NCBI GenBank assembly: GCA_017462065.1 | Contig: JAFTRV010000029.1 | Span: 1-37,896 of the forward strand | DNA from: Bacteroidaceae bacterium | GTDB taxonomy: Bacteria > Bacteroidota > Bacteroidia > Bacteroidales > Bacteroidaceae | DNA: 37,896 nucleotides | Direction of reading: 5' to 3' | Part shown: positions 8,209 through 16,489 of the stretch, one piece after another | Position numbering within the stretch: the stretch's first letter is position 1 | How the letters are laid out: each line of letters begins with the position of its first letter | The notes under the pieces: model-generated | The model's input: the letters and a program-made list of their open reading frames with translations, nothing else | Told to the model about the DNA's origin: nothing | Database searches by the model: none | Position numbers and translations under genes: made by a program

Positions 8209-9174
8209 TCATGCTGTTTTTGAACGACGGAAGAAGTATGAAATTGTCAGGCCTGAAACAATGTGCCATATACCCCACAATGCGGCTACTATAACCATAC
8301 CGCCGTTGCTGCCCCAAATATCCGGTGAGAATATCGCCGGGTTGAGGAGCAACGCAAGCGCAAGGCCGGAATTCTGGATGCCCACTTCAATAGCCAGCGT
8401 ACGGCAGTCCTTGACAGGAGCCTTGCATGCTTTTCCTCCGAAGAAGCCGGTGCTTAATGCGAAGAAATTGTGTATGACCACAATTACCAAAGCGCAAAGA
8501 ATAGCTGCGTAAACCTCCCAACGCTGTTCCAGACCCGAAAGAACCTGTGTCAATGAGACTAAAACCATTCCTATGAAGAATAGGATTGAAAGTATTTGCG
8601 TAGTCTTGATGATCTTCTTTGAAACATTGGGGAAGTAGTGTGAGAACAGCAAGCCGAGTACAATAGGAAAACCGAGGATAAGGATAATCTGTGACAGAAT
8701 CTCTGTAAAAGGTATATCCAATGTGGGAACATCGTTCCTGATAGATGCAAAACGGCAGTAGTGCGTGCCCCAGAACCAGAAATTCAATGGAGTGATAATA
8801 GATGCGAACAGTGTCGTAACAGCCGTAAGCGATACCGAAAGCTCAACATTTCCCTTTGATAGCGATGAGAGGAAGTTCGATATGTTGCCGCCGGGGCAAG
8901 AGGCCACGAGTATCATACCCAAAGCTACCATAGGAGTAATGACAGGGTTCAATACAATTGTCAAGAGGCATGTGATTGCGGGCAGGCAGAACCACTGCAG
9001 CACAAGGCCTGCGATTACCGACTTCGGTTTGCGGAATACGCTCTTGAATGTCGATGTTCTGATGCTGAGCGCAACACCGAACATTACAAAGGCGAGAATG
9101 AAGTTTACAATAACCATTTCTCCGGAGCCCAAATTTATGTTGAGCGTGTCCAGTCTGAGTAGATGTTCTTTCAT
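8209..9174 (-). CDS. bile acid:sodium symporter (BASS/SBF) family transporter
   Basis: The 321-residue protein has about nine to ten hydrophobic segments and two BASS hallmarks: SCPGGNISNFLSSLSKGNVELSVSLT (crossover-helix region) and EVGIQNSGLALAL, the E-x-G-x-Q-x-S motif that binds sodium and substrate in structures of this family. Bacterial members carry bile salts, pantoate, pyruvate or other organic anions, so the name does not prove bile-acid transport. It heads the minus-strand set with the acyltransferase and the outer-membrane barrel. An 18-base perfect palindrome lies immediately upstream. Confidence 0.88.
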   Translation of the reverse strand: MKEHLLRLDTLNINLGSGEMVIVNFILAFVMFGVALSIRTSTFKSVFRKPKSVIAGLVLQWFCLPAITCLLTIVLNPVITPMVALGMILVASCPGGNISNFLSSLSKGNVELSVSLTAVTTLFASIITPLNFWFWGTHYCRFASIRNDVPTLDIPFTEILSQIILILGFPIVLGLLFSHYFPNVSKKIIKTTQILSILFFIGMVLVSLTQVLSGLEQRWEVYAAILCALVIVVIHNFFALSTGFFGGKACKAPVKDCRTLAIEVGIQNSGLALALLLNPAIFSPDIWGSNGGMVIVAALWGIWHIVSGLTISYFFRRSKTA

Positions 9175-9183
9175 ATAATAGGT

Positions 9184-9201
9184 TTTAGAAATATTTCTAA
9201 A
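9184..9201. promoter_or_regulatory. 18-base perfect palindrome upstream of the BASS gene
   Basis: TTTAGAAATATTTCTAAA is its own reverse complement and ends 9 bases before the BASS start codon. It could be an operator for a dimeric regulator, or a hairpin in the leader. It directly abuts the terminator of the aldehyde dehydrogenase gene. Confidence 0.4.
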
Positions 9202-9236
9202 TAAGCTACCGACAGGCTTTGCCTATCAGTAGCTTA
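9202..9236 (-). terminator. hairpin terminator after the aldehyde dehydrogenase gene
   Basis: Arms 9202-9217 and 9221-9236 pair over 16 positions (14 Watson-Crick and two G-U type) around a TTT/AAA loop. On the minus strand it is followed by TTTAG and then AT-rich sequence, 6 bases after the aldehyde dehydrogenase stop. Confidence 0.7.
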
Positions 9237-9241
9237 ATAAA

Positions 9242-10630
9242 CTATAGCAGCCTCTTCACCAGCCCGAACATGCGGTAAGGCATGTAACGGAAAGGAAGGT
9301 CTATGAGCGTAGTTGTCGTAACCACGGCCCTCTCGTGCGAGAAAGCATCGTAGCTGAGCTTGCCATGATAGCGTCCCATGCCGGAATTCCCGACACCGCC
9401 GAACGGCATGTTCTCATTTGCTATATGCATTATCACGTCATTTATGCATGAGCCTCCGGCCGATGTTCGCCGTATCACTTCATTGCCGTGCCGTACCTTG
9501 CCAAAGTAGTACAACGCAAGCGGCTTTTCCCTCTCTCGAATGAATTTTATAATCTCATCACGCTCTTCAAAGGGAATCATCGGCAGCACAGGCCCGAATA
9601 TCTCTTCGTTCATAACCTTTGCCGCAAGCGGAACGTTGGTCAATAGGGTAGGCTCTATGAATCGCTCCGCACTGTCCGTTCTTCCTCCGTACGCTACTTT
9701 TCCCTCATTAATGTATTGGCTGACACGTTCGAACGCCTTGTCGCTTACGAGCCTTACATAATGACGGCTATTCTTGATATCTTCTCCGTGCAGGCATCTG
9801 ACGGCGTTGGCGAACTCTTTTGCGAACTCATCGATTCTGCTGTTGTGAATAAGCAGGTAGTCAGGGGCTATGCATGTCTGCCCTGCATTAAGGGTCTTTC
9901 CCCATGCGATACGTTTCGCCGCAATCTTTATATCGGCCTCCTTGTCCACGATGCACGGGCTTTTGCCTCCGAGCTCAAGCACTACAGGCGTGATGTTCTT
10001 TGCCGCAGCCTCCATTACTTTGCGTCCCAAGTCGGGGCTGCCTGTGAAGAATATTATGTCGAACTTCATGGCGAGCAAGGCGGTGTTTACATCTCTGTTG
10101 CCTTGAACTACTGCTATGTACTGCTTGTCGAATGTCGCTTTTATCATCTCCTCAATGACCTTAGAGACATTCGGAACGTAGGGCGACGGCTTAAGAATAG
10201 CCGTGCATCCTGCAGAAATAGCTCCCACAAGCGGGTTCAGCAACAACTGCACCGGGTAGTTCCAGGGCGCCATAATCAAAGCATTTCCAAGAGGCTCGCT
10301 TACTACCTTGCAGCGTGATGGCATCATCTTCAGCGGAGTGCATGCCTTGTGCGGGCGGCTCCATTTGCCTATGTGCGAAATATGATTCTTTATTTCTCCT
10401 GCCACTATGCTCAGCTCGGTCATTATAGCCTCTTCCTGTGATTTGTGCAGGTCAAGCCAAAGGGCCTCGCAGAGTGGCTTTTGCCATTCAGCGAGGGCGG
10501 AACGCAACTTTTTGAGTTGTCGCTTTCTGAACTTTATATCTAAGGTCGCATTGCTCTCGAAGAACTCTTTCTGAGCTTTTGCAATCTCTTTAATATCTTG
10601 TATGTCAGTGTTTTCTATCTTCATTGTCAT
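9242..10630 (-). CDS. aldehyde dehydrogenase (class 3 / fatty-aldehyde type)
   Basis: This NAD(P)-dependent enzyme oxidises aldehydes to acids. The 462-residue length and the sequence [29 protein letters not shown] resemble class 3 (ALDH3) enzymes. Catalytic features are intact: FTGS at 195-198, the general base Glu219 in LELGGKSP, and the nucleophile Cys253 in [20 protein letters not shown] and the C-terminal [12 protein letters not shown] are also present. The C-terminal residues after the core are short and hydrophobic ([21 protein letters not shown]), like the membrane-leaning tails of fatty-aldehyde dehydrogenases. Its start is 2 bases after the SDR stop, so the two probably act together. 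Confidence 0.92.
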   Translation of the reverse strand: MTMKIENTDIQDIKEIAKAQKEFFESNATLDIKFRKRQLKKLRSALAEWQKPLCEALWLDLHKSQEEAIMTELSIVAGEIKNHISHIGKWSRPHKACTPLKMMPSRCKVVSEPLGNALIMAPWNYPVQLLLNPLVGAISAGCTAILKPSPYVPNVSKVIEEMIKATFDKQYIAVVQGNRDVNTALLAMKFDIIFFTGSPDLGRKVMEAAAKNITPVVLELGGKSPCIVDKEADIKIAAKRIAWGKTLNAGQTCIAPDYLLIHNSRIDEFAKEFANAVRCLHGEDIKNSRHYVRLVSDKAFERVSQYINEGKVAYGGRTDSAERFIEPTLLTNVPLAAKVMNEEIFGPVLPMIPFEERDEIIKFIREREKPLALYYFGKVRHGNEVIRRTSAGGSCINDVIMHIANENMPFGGVGNSGMGRYHGKLSYDAFSHERAVVTTTTLIDLPFRYMPYRMFGLVKRLL

Positions 10631-10632
10631 GT

Positions 10633-11445
10633 CTATTTTTTACGACCGGTAAAGTTATCCATCGCATGAAATATACCAACAACTTCCCCAAAGATATAAT
10701 CAAAAATCGAGGTAGGCAACAAAGCTTGGCAAAAACGTATAAAATGATATCCGAAAGGTATGCCCTTGAAGTTTCTGTTTTTCTCGATGCTCCTGATGAT
10801 TTTCCTGGCTGTCGGCTCGGGTTTGAGTATAGGGAAAATGCGTGATTTTACACCGTCGAACATTCCGGTATTTATAAAATAAGGAGCGATTGTAGTGAAG
10901 CGTACCTTGCTCTTCATCTGCTTGAGCTCAATGCGTACACTGTCGCTCCAACCAATAATTCCCCATTTGCTCGCAACGTAGACCGACATCTTCGGGTTTG
11001 AGATCATGCCTGCCGCCGATGCTATGTTGCATACATGTCCGCGGTCGCGCTCTATCATTCCCGGCAGGAACTCGCGGGCGACTACCATAGGGGCAACGGT
11101 GTTTATCTTTATGGTGCGTTCAATCTCGTCGGTCGTCTGCTTGTCGAATGTGGCGTTGCTCGTGACAATGCCGGCGCAGTTTATCACAATGTCTACATTG
11201 CCGCACTCCTTTACTGTCATGGCGGCTGCATTCTTTACTTGAGCGCTGTCCGAGACATCGACCTTGTAACCCTTTACTTTGCCTGTTTTGCTGTATTCAT
11301 CTACCGTCGATGCTATATTAGTTTCGTTTATATCCCAAATGACAAGTTGTCTTGCGCCTTTTTCAATAGCCATGCGTCCCATTATGCGTCCGATTCCCGA
11401 CGCGCCGCCTGTAATGAGTACGCAGCTTCCTTTGATTTTAGTCAT
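10633..11445 (-). CDS. short-chain dehydrogenase/reductase (SDR)
   Basis: The 270-residue protein is a classical SDR with the NAD(P)-binding motif TGGASGIG at 12-19, NCAG at 89-92, and the catalytic residues Asn115, Ser143, Tyr156 and Lys160 (YVASK). Asp38 in VIWDIN, after the second strand, suggests NAD preference. Its tail (FCQALLPTSIFDYIFGEVVGIFHAMDNFTGRKK) resembles retinol or long-chain alcohol dehydrogenases (SDR16C-like), which are often membrane-associated. The fusion-like spacing with the aldehyde dehydrogenase (2 bases) suggests sequential alcohol to aldehyde to acid oxidation. The substrate is inferred only. Confidence 0.9.
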   Translation of the reverse strand: MTKIKGSCVLITGGASGIGRIMGRMAIEKGARQLVIWDINETNIASTVDEYSKTGKVKGYKVDVSDSAQVKNAAAMTVKECGNVDIVINCAGIVTSNATFDKQTTDEIERTIKINTVAPMVVAREFLPGMIERDRGHVCNIASAAGMISNPKMSVYVASKWGIIGWSDSVRIELKQMKSKVRFTTIAPYFINTGMFDGVKSRIFPILKPEPTARKIIRSIEKNRNFKGIPFGYHFIRFCQALLPTSIFDYIFGEVVGIFHAMDNFTGRKK

Positions 11446-11494
11446 AATATTATCCTTTTGATGTAAAAAATGTATAATTGTTCCAAATTGCTTG

Positions 11495-11502
11495 CAAAAT
11501 TA
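11495..11502 (-). promoter_or_regulatory. -7 box (TAATTTTG) for the SDR-aldehyde dehydrogenase pair
   Basis: On the minus strand TAATTTTG matches TAnnTTTG and lies about 50 bases upstream of the SDR start. No convincing -33 element was found. Confidence 0.55.
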
Positions 11503-11642
11503 GTACAAAAGGTACCGATGTCCCCTGTCAATAAATTCCGACTATTGTACGTTTTTGTGCAAAAGATGTTAAGCGTGATGTGCCGGCGGTATATTATTGC
11601 CAAGCCTTGTTCTTTTTGGCATTGCATTGCATGCGGCGCTGC

Positions 11643-12926
11643 TTATTTGAATGTTCTGAACGGCAGCCCTTCGATATGTTCTACCGGATATTGCCCTTCA
11701 ATAAGCCCGCTGTTTATAGTATCGCGCGCCCCTGAGCTCTGGAACGGGTACAACTCGAACAGCGGCATGACCGATGCGAAATGCTCCATTATTTCCGACT
11801 GGATATTTTCGTACTCGTTCCAGTCGGTCGTAGCCGTGAAGCAATAGAACTGTATTGGCAAGCCATTCTCTGTAGGCTCAAGAGTCCTTACCATCGTTAG
11901 CATGTCTTTTCTTATCATAGGGTGGCGGAGCAGATATCTTTCGGCGTATCTGCGGAAAATGCCGGCATTGGTGTTCTCTAACGCATCGCTGCCGTCGCTT
12001 GCTGCGGCGAACGATTTCTCCAGCTCCTTGTCAAGCCTTTTGATGCTGCTCAATATCCTGTTGTCGCATGGCTTTATGCTGTCTATCTTAACGGTGTAGC
12101 CGCGTGCGATGCGCCTTCCTCCGCTCTCGCTCATCCCTCGCCAGTTGATGAAGCTCTCGTTTATCAAGGAGTAGGGCGGTATTGTAGCGATAGTGTTGTC
12201 CCAGTTTCGTACCTTGACAATTGTCAGAGTTATGTCGAAGACAGTGCCATTGATGCTCGTTCCCGGAATCTCTATCCAGTCGCCGAGCCGCACCATGTCG
12301 TTCTCGAGCAGCAAGAAGCCTCCGACAAACCCCATTATGCTGTCCTTGGCTATGAGCATAAGTACGGCGGCGAAAGCTCCCAGGCCGCCAATGAGGTATA
12401 CCGGCGACTTGTCGGTCAATATTGAAACGATGATTATGGCCGCAATGATGAATACTGTTATGCGGGTTATCTGTAGGAACCCCTTTATCGGCCTGTCGTG
12501 ATACTTGCTGTTGTTGAATGCCGACTCTCCCATTGTAGTAAGCAGGGTGTTCAAGCCGATGACGACGAATACCGTGAAGAGAATCCAAACGGCTTTTTCG
12601 ATATAAAAGAGGGTTGTCGGCTTTCCGGAAAGCGTAATCGGCAGCATAATCTCTATTGTAATAGGTAATATTATATAAGAGACTCTTCGCACTCTTTTGC
12701 CCTTTATTATGTGCTGCAGAAATTCGTAATGCTTTTTTTGAGCGACACGCCTTGCCGTAAAAAGAGCTATCCTGTATGTTATCTCCATTATTGCAAAAGC
12801 GAACAGGAAAAGAATGAGCAGAATAATGAGGTTTTCGAAACGTTCGAGTAATTTTTCCGAAACTCCGGTATGCAGCAAAAGCTCTTCAATCTTGCCATGA
12901 AGCCAAAAAACAATATCTCGTTCCAT
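11643..12926 (-). CDS. MscS-family mechanosensitive channel (YbdG-like)
   Basis: MscS-family channels open under membrane tension and release solutes during osmotic downshock. The 427-residue protein has several N-terminal membrane segments (about 25-55, 75-90, 105-130, 150-170). The pore-lining helix region follows (LIGGLGAFAAVLMLIAKDSIMGFVGGFLLLENDMVRLGDWIEI), and then a beta domain with GTVFDITLTIVKVRNWDNTIATIPPYSLINESFINWRGM. The long N-terminal part and the sequence after the pore resemble E. coli YbdG (MscM) rather than the small MscS. It has a single-gene setting, with a promoter-bearing gap on each side. Confidence 0.9.
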   Translation of the reverse strand: MERDIVFWLHGKIEELLLHTGVSEKLLERFENLIILLILFLFAFAIMEITYRIALFTARRVAQKKHYEFLQHIIKGKRVRRVSYIILPITIEIMLPITLSGKPTTLFYIEKAVWILFTVFVVIGLNTLLTTMGESAFNNSKYHDRPIKGFLQITRITVFIIAAIIIVSILTDKSPVYLIGGLGAFAAVLMLIAKDSIMGFVGGFLLLENDMVRLGDWIEIPGTSINGTVFDITLTIVKVRNWDNTIATIPPYSLINESFINWRGMSESGGRRIARGYTVKIDSIKPCDNRILSSIKRLDKELEKSFAAASDGSDALENTNAGIFRRYAERYLLRHPMIRKDMLTMVRTLEPTENGLPIQFYCFTATTDWNEYENIQSEIMEHFASVMPLFELYPFQSSGARDTINSGLIEGQYPVEHIEGLPFRTFK

Positions 12927-12972
12927 TCTTTTTTATTGGTAACAAATGAGAAACTGTTTTTGTCGCATTCGC

Positions 12973-13005
12973 TTTGCTTCAATGACGGAAAAAAGATTAA
13001 CTTTG
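12973..13005 (+). promoter_or_regulatory. promoter (-33 TTTG and -7 TAACTTTG) for the thioesterase gene
   Basis: TTTG at 12973-12976 and TAACTTTG at 12998-13005 are 21 bases apart, which fits the Bacteroidota promoter model. The -7 box is 20 bases upstream of the start codon. GCGATCGC follows directly at 13005-13012 as an 8-base palindrome. Confidence 0.65.
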
Positions 13006-13025
13006 CGATCGCAAAATAAAATATT

Positions 13026-13400
13026 ATGCTAAAAGAAGGATTGAAATACACAAGCAAGGCCGTTGTTACTGAAGCTGTCTGCGCTTCGGCTGTCGGCTCA
13101 GGCGGACTTGACGTTTTTGCCACTCCGTCAATGGTGGCGCTTATGGAGAACGCCGCAATGAACGCCGTAGCTCCGTTCTTGCCCGAAGGCTCGACAACCG
13201 TCGGCTCCGAGATTAGCACCACTCATGTGAAACCCTCGCCGCTTGGCGCAGAAATTCAAGCTACGGCTACGCTTACTGCGGTCGAAGGCCGTAAGCTCAC
13301 GTTCGATGTAGAGGCGTGCGACGGAAACGGAACAATAGGCAAAGGCACGCATGTGCGATTTATTGTTGATGTTGAGCGTTTTATGTCCAAGCTTAAATAA
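13026..13400 (+). CDS. FlK-like hotdog-fold acyl-CoA thioesterase
   Basis: The 124-residue single hotdog domain fits the thioesterase family that includes the fluoroacetyl-CoA thioesterase FlK. The FlK catalytic residues Thr42, Glu50 and His76 have counterparts at Thr33, Glu41 and His67, with identical spacings of 8 and 26 residues. The surrounding sequences TPSMVALMENAAM and THVKPSP are family-typical. Members in anaerobes without fluorinated metabolites are probably housekeeping thioesterases for short acyl-CoAs, so the actual substrate is unknown. It is a single gene with its own promoter and a strong terminator. Confidence 0.85.
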   Translation: MLKEGLKYTSKAVVTEAVCASAVGSGGLDVFATPSMVALMENAAMNAVAPFLPEGSTTVGSEISTTHVKPSPLGAEIQATATLTAVEGRKLTFDVEACDGNGTIGKGTHVRFIVDVERFMSKLK

Positions 13401-13445
13401 AAACAGGGGGCTTGCGGGCAGGATATTCTCTGTCCATTTGTAATG

Positions 13446-13481
13446 GTAGCGGTGACTTTTTCAGGTTGCCGCTACTTTTTT
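13446..13481 (+). terminator. rho-independent terminator after the thioesterase gene
   Basis: An 11-bp stem (13446-13456 with 13465-13475, two of the pairs G-U) closes an 8-base loop and is followed by six T residues at 13476-13481. Confidence 0.85.
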
Positions 13482-13486
13482 AACAC

Positions 13487-13690
13487 TATTTTTGAAAACA
13501 AAACGGCTTGCGGCAATGTTCTATTATTGCAAGTCACCCCAAGCTGTTCACGGATATGTGAATACCTGTGCCCGGCAATCGTATGAAAGTGCGATAGGTG
13601 AATGTTTGCATAGTAGTTTTGTCGTGTTTTATTTTGTGTTTGTGTTAAGGTTGCTCCCTGATGTGAATCACGGAGCAATCGCTTTTTGCA
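13487..13690 (+). ncRNA. candidate small RNA between the thioesterase and metalloprotease genes
   Basis: A consensus -7 box (TATTTTTG, 13487-13494) is followed by about 190 bases with several short hairpins: GCAAT/ATTGC near 13512-13530, and TTCAC/GTGAA near 13548-13562. At the end comes a 9-bp hairpin (13649-13657 with 13672-13680) followed by GCTTTTT, which looks like a terminator. No convincing coding frame exists here; a 145-codon open frame overlapping this stretch runs through the next gene's promoter and has no domain. I cannot match it to a known RNA family. 6S RNA would be one thing to exclude. Confidence 0.35.
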
Positions 13691-13792
13691 TATGTCGCAT
13701 TGTTGTGCCAGCATTATCTTGCTTTTTTCTTTTTTTTGAACAAAAATTACATTTTATGCCTTTTTTAGGCCTGTTGTTTTTAAAAAATTCTT

Positions 13793-13800
13793 TAATTTTG
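13793..13800 (+). promoter_or_regulatory. -7 box (TAATTTTG) for the metalloprotease-susCD locus
   Basis: TAATTTTG matches TAnnTTTG and lies 82 bases upstream of the metalloprotease start, giving a leader of about 75 bases. The sequence before it (13730-13790) is strongly AT-rich. Confidence 0.6.
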
Positions 13801-13882
13801 CAATTTAAAACCATTTTGGTTTATGAAATGGAAATATTCCATTCAAAACGACACAATGCACGCATAATTAAGTATATAAAAC

Positions 13883-16489
13883 ATGATAAGAAATTTTTTA
13901 CTATTACTGACATTCTTTACAGGCTTTAATGCAACTGACAGCACTGTAGTTGCAGAACAGAAAAACGATTCACTGCAAGCCGCAGAAAACAAGAACATTA
14001 CGGAAACTGATTCCGTATACAGTAAGATAACCGGCAGGGACTTCTTTGAGAGCGACGGCGTAGTCAATATTATAAGCAAGTCCGACACATTCTATATCGA
14101 AATGCCAGTAGAGCTTCTCGGACGTGACTTCCTTGTTACCAATCGCTTGCAAAAGGTGCAGAAAGAACTCAACGATGCAGGAGTGAACAAGGGCGTAGTA
14201 TATCAGAACCAGACGCTCCTGTTCGAGGCCGACAAAGAGCTGAAAAAGGTCACGATACGCCAGAACAGAATAACTCCCGACGTCCCCGAGGATGATATCA
14301 TAAGGGCTTCTGTCGAGAACAACTATGTAAATCCTATCATAGCCCGTATAAAGATTGATGCGGTCTCACCCGACAAGAGTTCGATTGTCTTTATGGTGAA
14401 CGACCTCTTCAACGGCAAGAACAACTGCGTGAATGACCTCTTCAACAATATCAATCTCGGTACGAGCGTTCAGTCCGACCTTTCTCGCATTATCGATATC
14501 AAAGCTTTCGAGAACAATATCACGGCTACTTCGGAATTGACGACTAAGGTTGTTGAGGGCAGAGCAAGCGTATATGTGACGTCTGTTGTCAGCTCAACCC
14601 TGACATTGCTTCCCGAAGAGCCTATGATGGCGCGCGAAGAGAGCAACAAGGTCGGTTATTTCTCTATCGCTAAGCTGCAGTTCAGCGACGAACAGCAGTC
14701 GGTAGAGAACAAGCACTACATCACCCGTTGGCGTTTGGAGCCCTCGGACGAAGAGGCATATATGAGAGGCGAGCTTGTAGAGCCTGTCAAGCCGATAGTC
14801 TTCTACATCGACAACGCTATGCCCGCTCACCTCGTACCTTATATTAAAGAAGGTATCCTGGATTGGAACGTTGCGTTCGAGAAGGCGGGCTTCAAGAATG
14901 CGGTACAGGTGGCTGAATATACCGATAGCATAGCAGCCGAGGGCGACGACATGAAATATTCCGTGCTTACGCACGCGGCTTCAAGAAAGGCGAATGCCAT
15001 GGGCCCCTCTACGGTGGACTTGCGTTCAGGCGAGATACTCGAAGCGGACATCATATGGTGGCACAATGTCCAGTCACTGATAAAAGAGTGGATAGTCGTT
15101 CAGACAGCAGCCACCAACCCTGCAGCCCGCACTCATGAGCTTCCAATTGAGCTTATGGGCGATGCTGTGCGCTTCGTGGCATGCCACGAGGTAGGCCACT
15201 CTCTCGGCCTCCGTCATAATATGAGAGCTTCGGCGGCCTATTCTGTCGATTCTCTCCGAAACAAGAACTTCACATCAGGCACATCGGCCTCAATAATGGA
15301 CTATGCCCGTTTCAACTACGTGGCCCAGCCCAAAGACCGTATGAAACCCCTTTCACCCCACATCGGCCCTTACGATTTGTTTGCGATAGAGTGGGGATAT
15401 CGCTGGTATCCTAACGAGGAGATAGCGAAGGTCGAGCTTGAAAAACTTATTCAGAAGCATAATGCGCCGCTGTATAAGTACAGCGAGGCACAGCCGGCAC
15501 GTACAGCCATAGACCCTCGCACCATGAGCGAGGACCTCGGCGACAACGCAATGAAGGCGGCGAAGTACGGTATCGCTAACCTGAAGAGGGTAGTGCCTAA
15601 CATAATAGCATGGACAACTACGGGCGAGCCGTCGCAGACGTACGACGATGCCGCAAAGCTCTATTCGGGCGTGCTTTTCCAGTGGAGTCTTTACCACTAT
15701 CATGTAATGGCGAATATCGGCGGCATGTACTTGGAAAACACGACAGTCGGTGATGGGTGCAAGAGCTATAAGTTCGTTGAGAAAAAGCGTCAGAGAGATG
15801 CTGTGAACTTCCTTATTGACGAGGTGCTTACCTACCCCGAATGGCTCTTCGACTGCGAGGTTGCCGACTATACGTATTTCCAGCGCAGCACGCCGATAGG
15901 CGTTATCGAGGAGCATCCCAACGTTGCGTTGCGTAATCAGCAGAACTACATACTTTGGGATATGATGCTGAACGAACGCATCATGCGCATGCTTGAAAAT
16001 GAGTATGAGAACGGTCGCAAGGCATTCACTGCGTACGAGATGATGGACATGCTCCATGACCATATATTCCGCAAGACAAAAAGGGGAAAGAGGCTCGATG
16101 TCATGGACCGCAGCCTGCAGAAGAGCTTTGTGGACGCTCTTATAACAGCGGCAGCGGAGCCCGAGGGCCTCAAGCTGAACAGAAGACTCGCCGAATATGA
16201 TACGCATCCCTTGCTCGACAATGCGGGCGAGAGAGATTTCTGCTGTGAAGAAGAAATGGCTGAACGAGGGCTCACGTCAGCTCCCCGCTCTCTGAAGTTC
16301 AGCACAGGGCAGATAGAGCGTACAAGCGACGCAATCTCAATCAAGCGAGGAGAACTTAAGAAAATACATAAATTACTGAACAAAAAGCTCAAAAGATGCA
16401 GGAACAAACAGAAGAAACTGCATTATCAGGATTTGGTTTCACGCATCGAGGACGCTCTCGACATGCCTAAACAGTACAACAAGAAATAA
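13883..16489 (+). CDS. secreted zinc metalloprotease (metzincin-type, DUF5117/DUF4953 family)
   Basis: The 868-residue protein begins with a hydrophobic export segment (MIRNFLLLLTFFTGFNA). It carries the extended zinc motif HEVGHSLGLRH with ligands His435, His439 and His445 and catalytic Glu436. SIMDYARFNY follows about 45 residues later as a probable Met-turn, so the metzincin fold is likely. The N-terminal region (about 45-260) matches what I know of the DUF5117/DUF5118 segments that precede this peptidase domain in Bacteroidota. A basic, helical C-terminus rich in Lys (about 825-868) is unusual for an exported protein. The stop codon overlaps the susC ATG by one base, so protease and transporter are translationally linked. 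Confidence 0.9.
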   Translation: MIRNFLLLLTFFTGFNATDSTVVAEQKNDSLQAAENKNITETDSVYSKITGRDFFESDGVVNIISKSDTFYIEMPVELLGRDFLVTNRLQKVQKELNDAGVNKGVVYQNQTLLFEADKELKKVTIRQNRITPDVPEDDIIRASVENNYVNPIIARIKIDAVSPDKSSIVFMVNDLFNGKNNCVNDLFNNINLGTSVQSDLSRIIDIKAFENNITATSELTTKVVEGRASVYVTSVVSSTLTLLPEEPMMAREESNKVGYFSIAKLQFSDEQQSVENKHYITRWRLEPSDEEAYMRGELVEPVKPIVFYIDNAMPAHLVPYIKEGILDWNVAFEKAGFKNAVQVAEYTDSIAAEGDDMKYSVLTHAASRKANAMGPSTVDLRSGEILEADIIWWHNVQSLIKEWIVVQTAATNPAARTHELPIELMGDAVRFVACHEVGHSLGLRHNMRASAAYSVDSLRNKNFTSGTSASIMDYARFNYVAQPKDRMKPLSPHIGPYDLFAIEWGYRWYPNEEIAKVELEKLIQKHNAPLYKYSEAQPARTAIDPRTMSEDLGDNAMKAAKYGIANLKRVVPNIIAWTTTGEPSQTYDDAAKLYSGVLFQWSLYHYHVMANIGGMYLENTTVGDGCKSYKFVEKKRQRDAVNFLIDEVLTYPEWLFDCEVADYTYFQRSTPIGVIEEHPNVALRNQQNYILWDMMLNERIMRMLENEYENGRKAFTAYEMMDMLHDHIFRKTKRGKRLDVMDRSLQKSFVDALITAAAEPEGLKLNRRLAEYDTHPLLDNAGERDFCCEEEMAERGLTSAPRSLKFSTGQIERTSDAISIKRGELKKIHKLLNKKLKRCRNKQKKLHYQDLVSRIEDALDMPKQYNKK

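Noticed and set aside
13026-13400. Fluoroacetate resistance
   Set aside because: The FlK-type residues are present, but related thioesterases are widespread and the specificity features of FlK cannot be judged from this sequence.
13492-13929. 145-codon plus-strand open frame after the thioesterase gene
   Set aside because: It runs through terminator-like hairpins and the next promoter into the metalloprotease gene in another frame, and shows no domain or coding bias.
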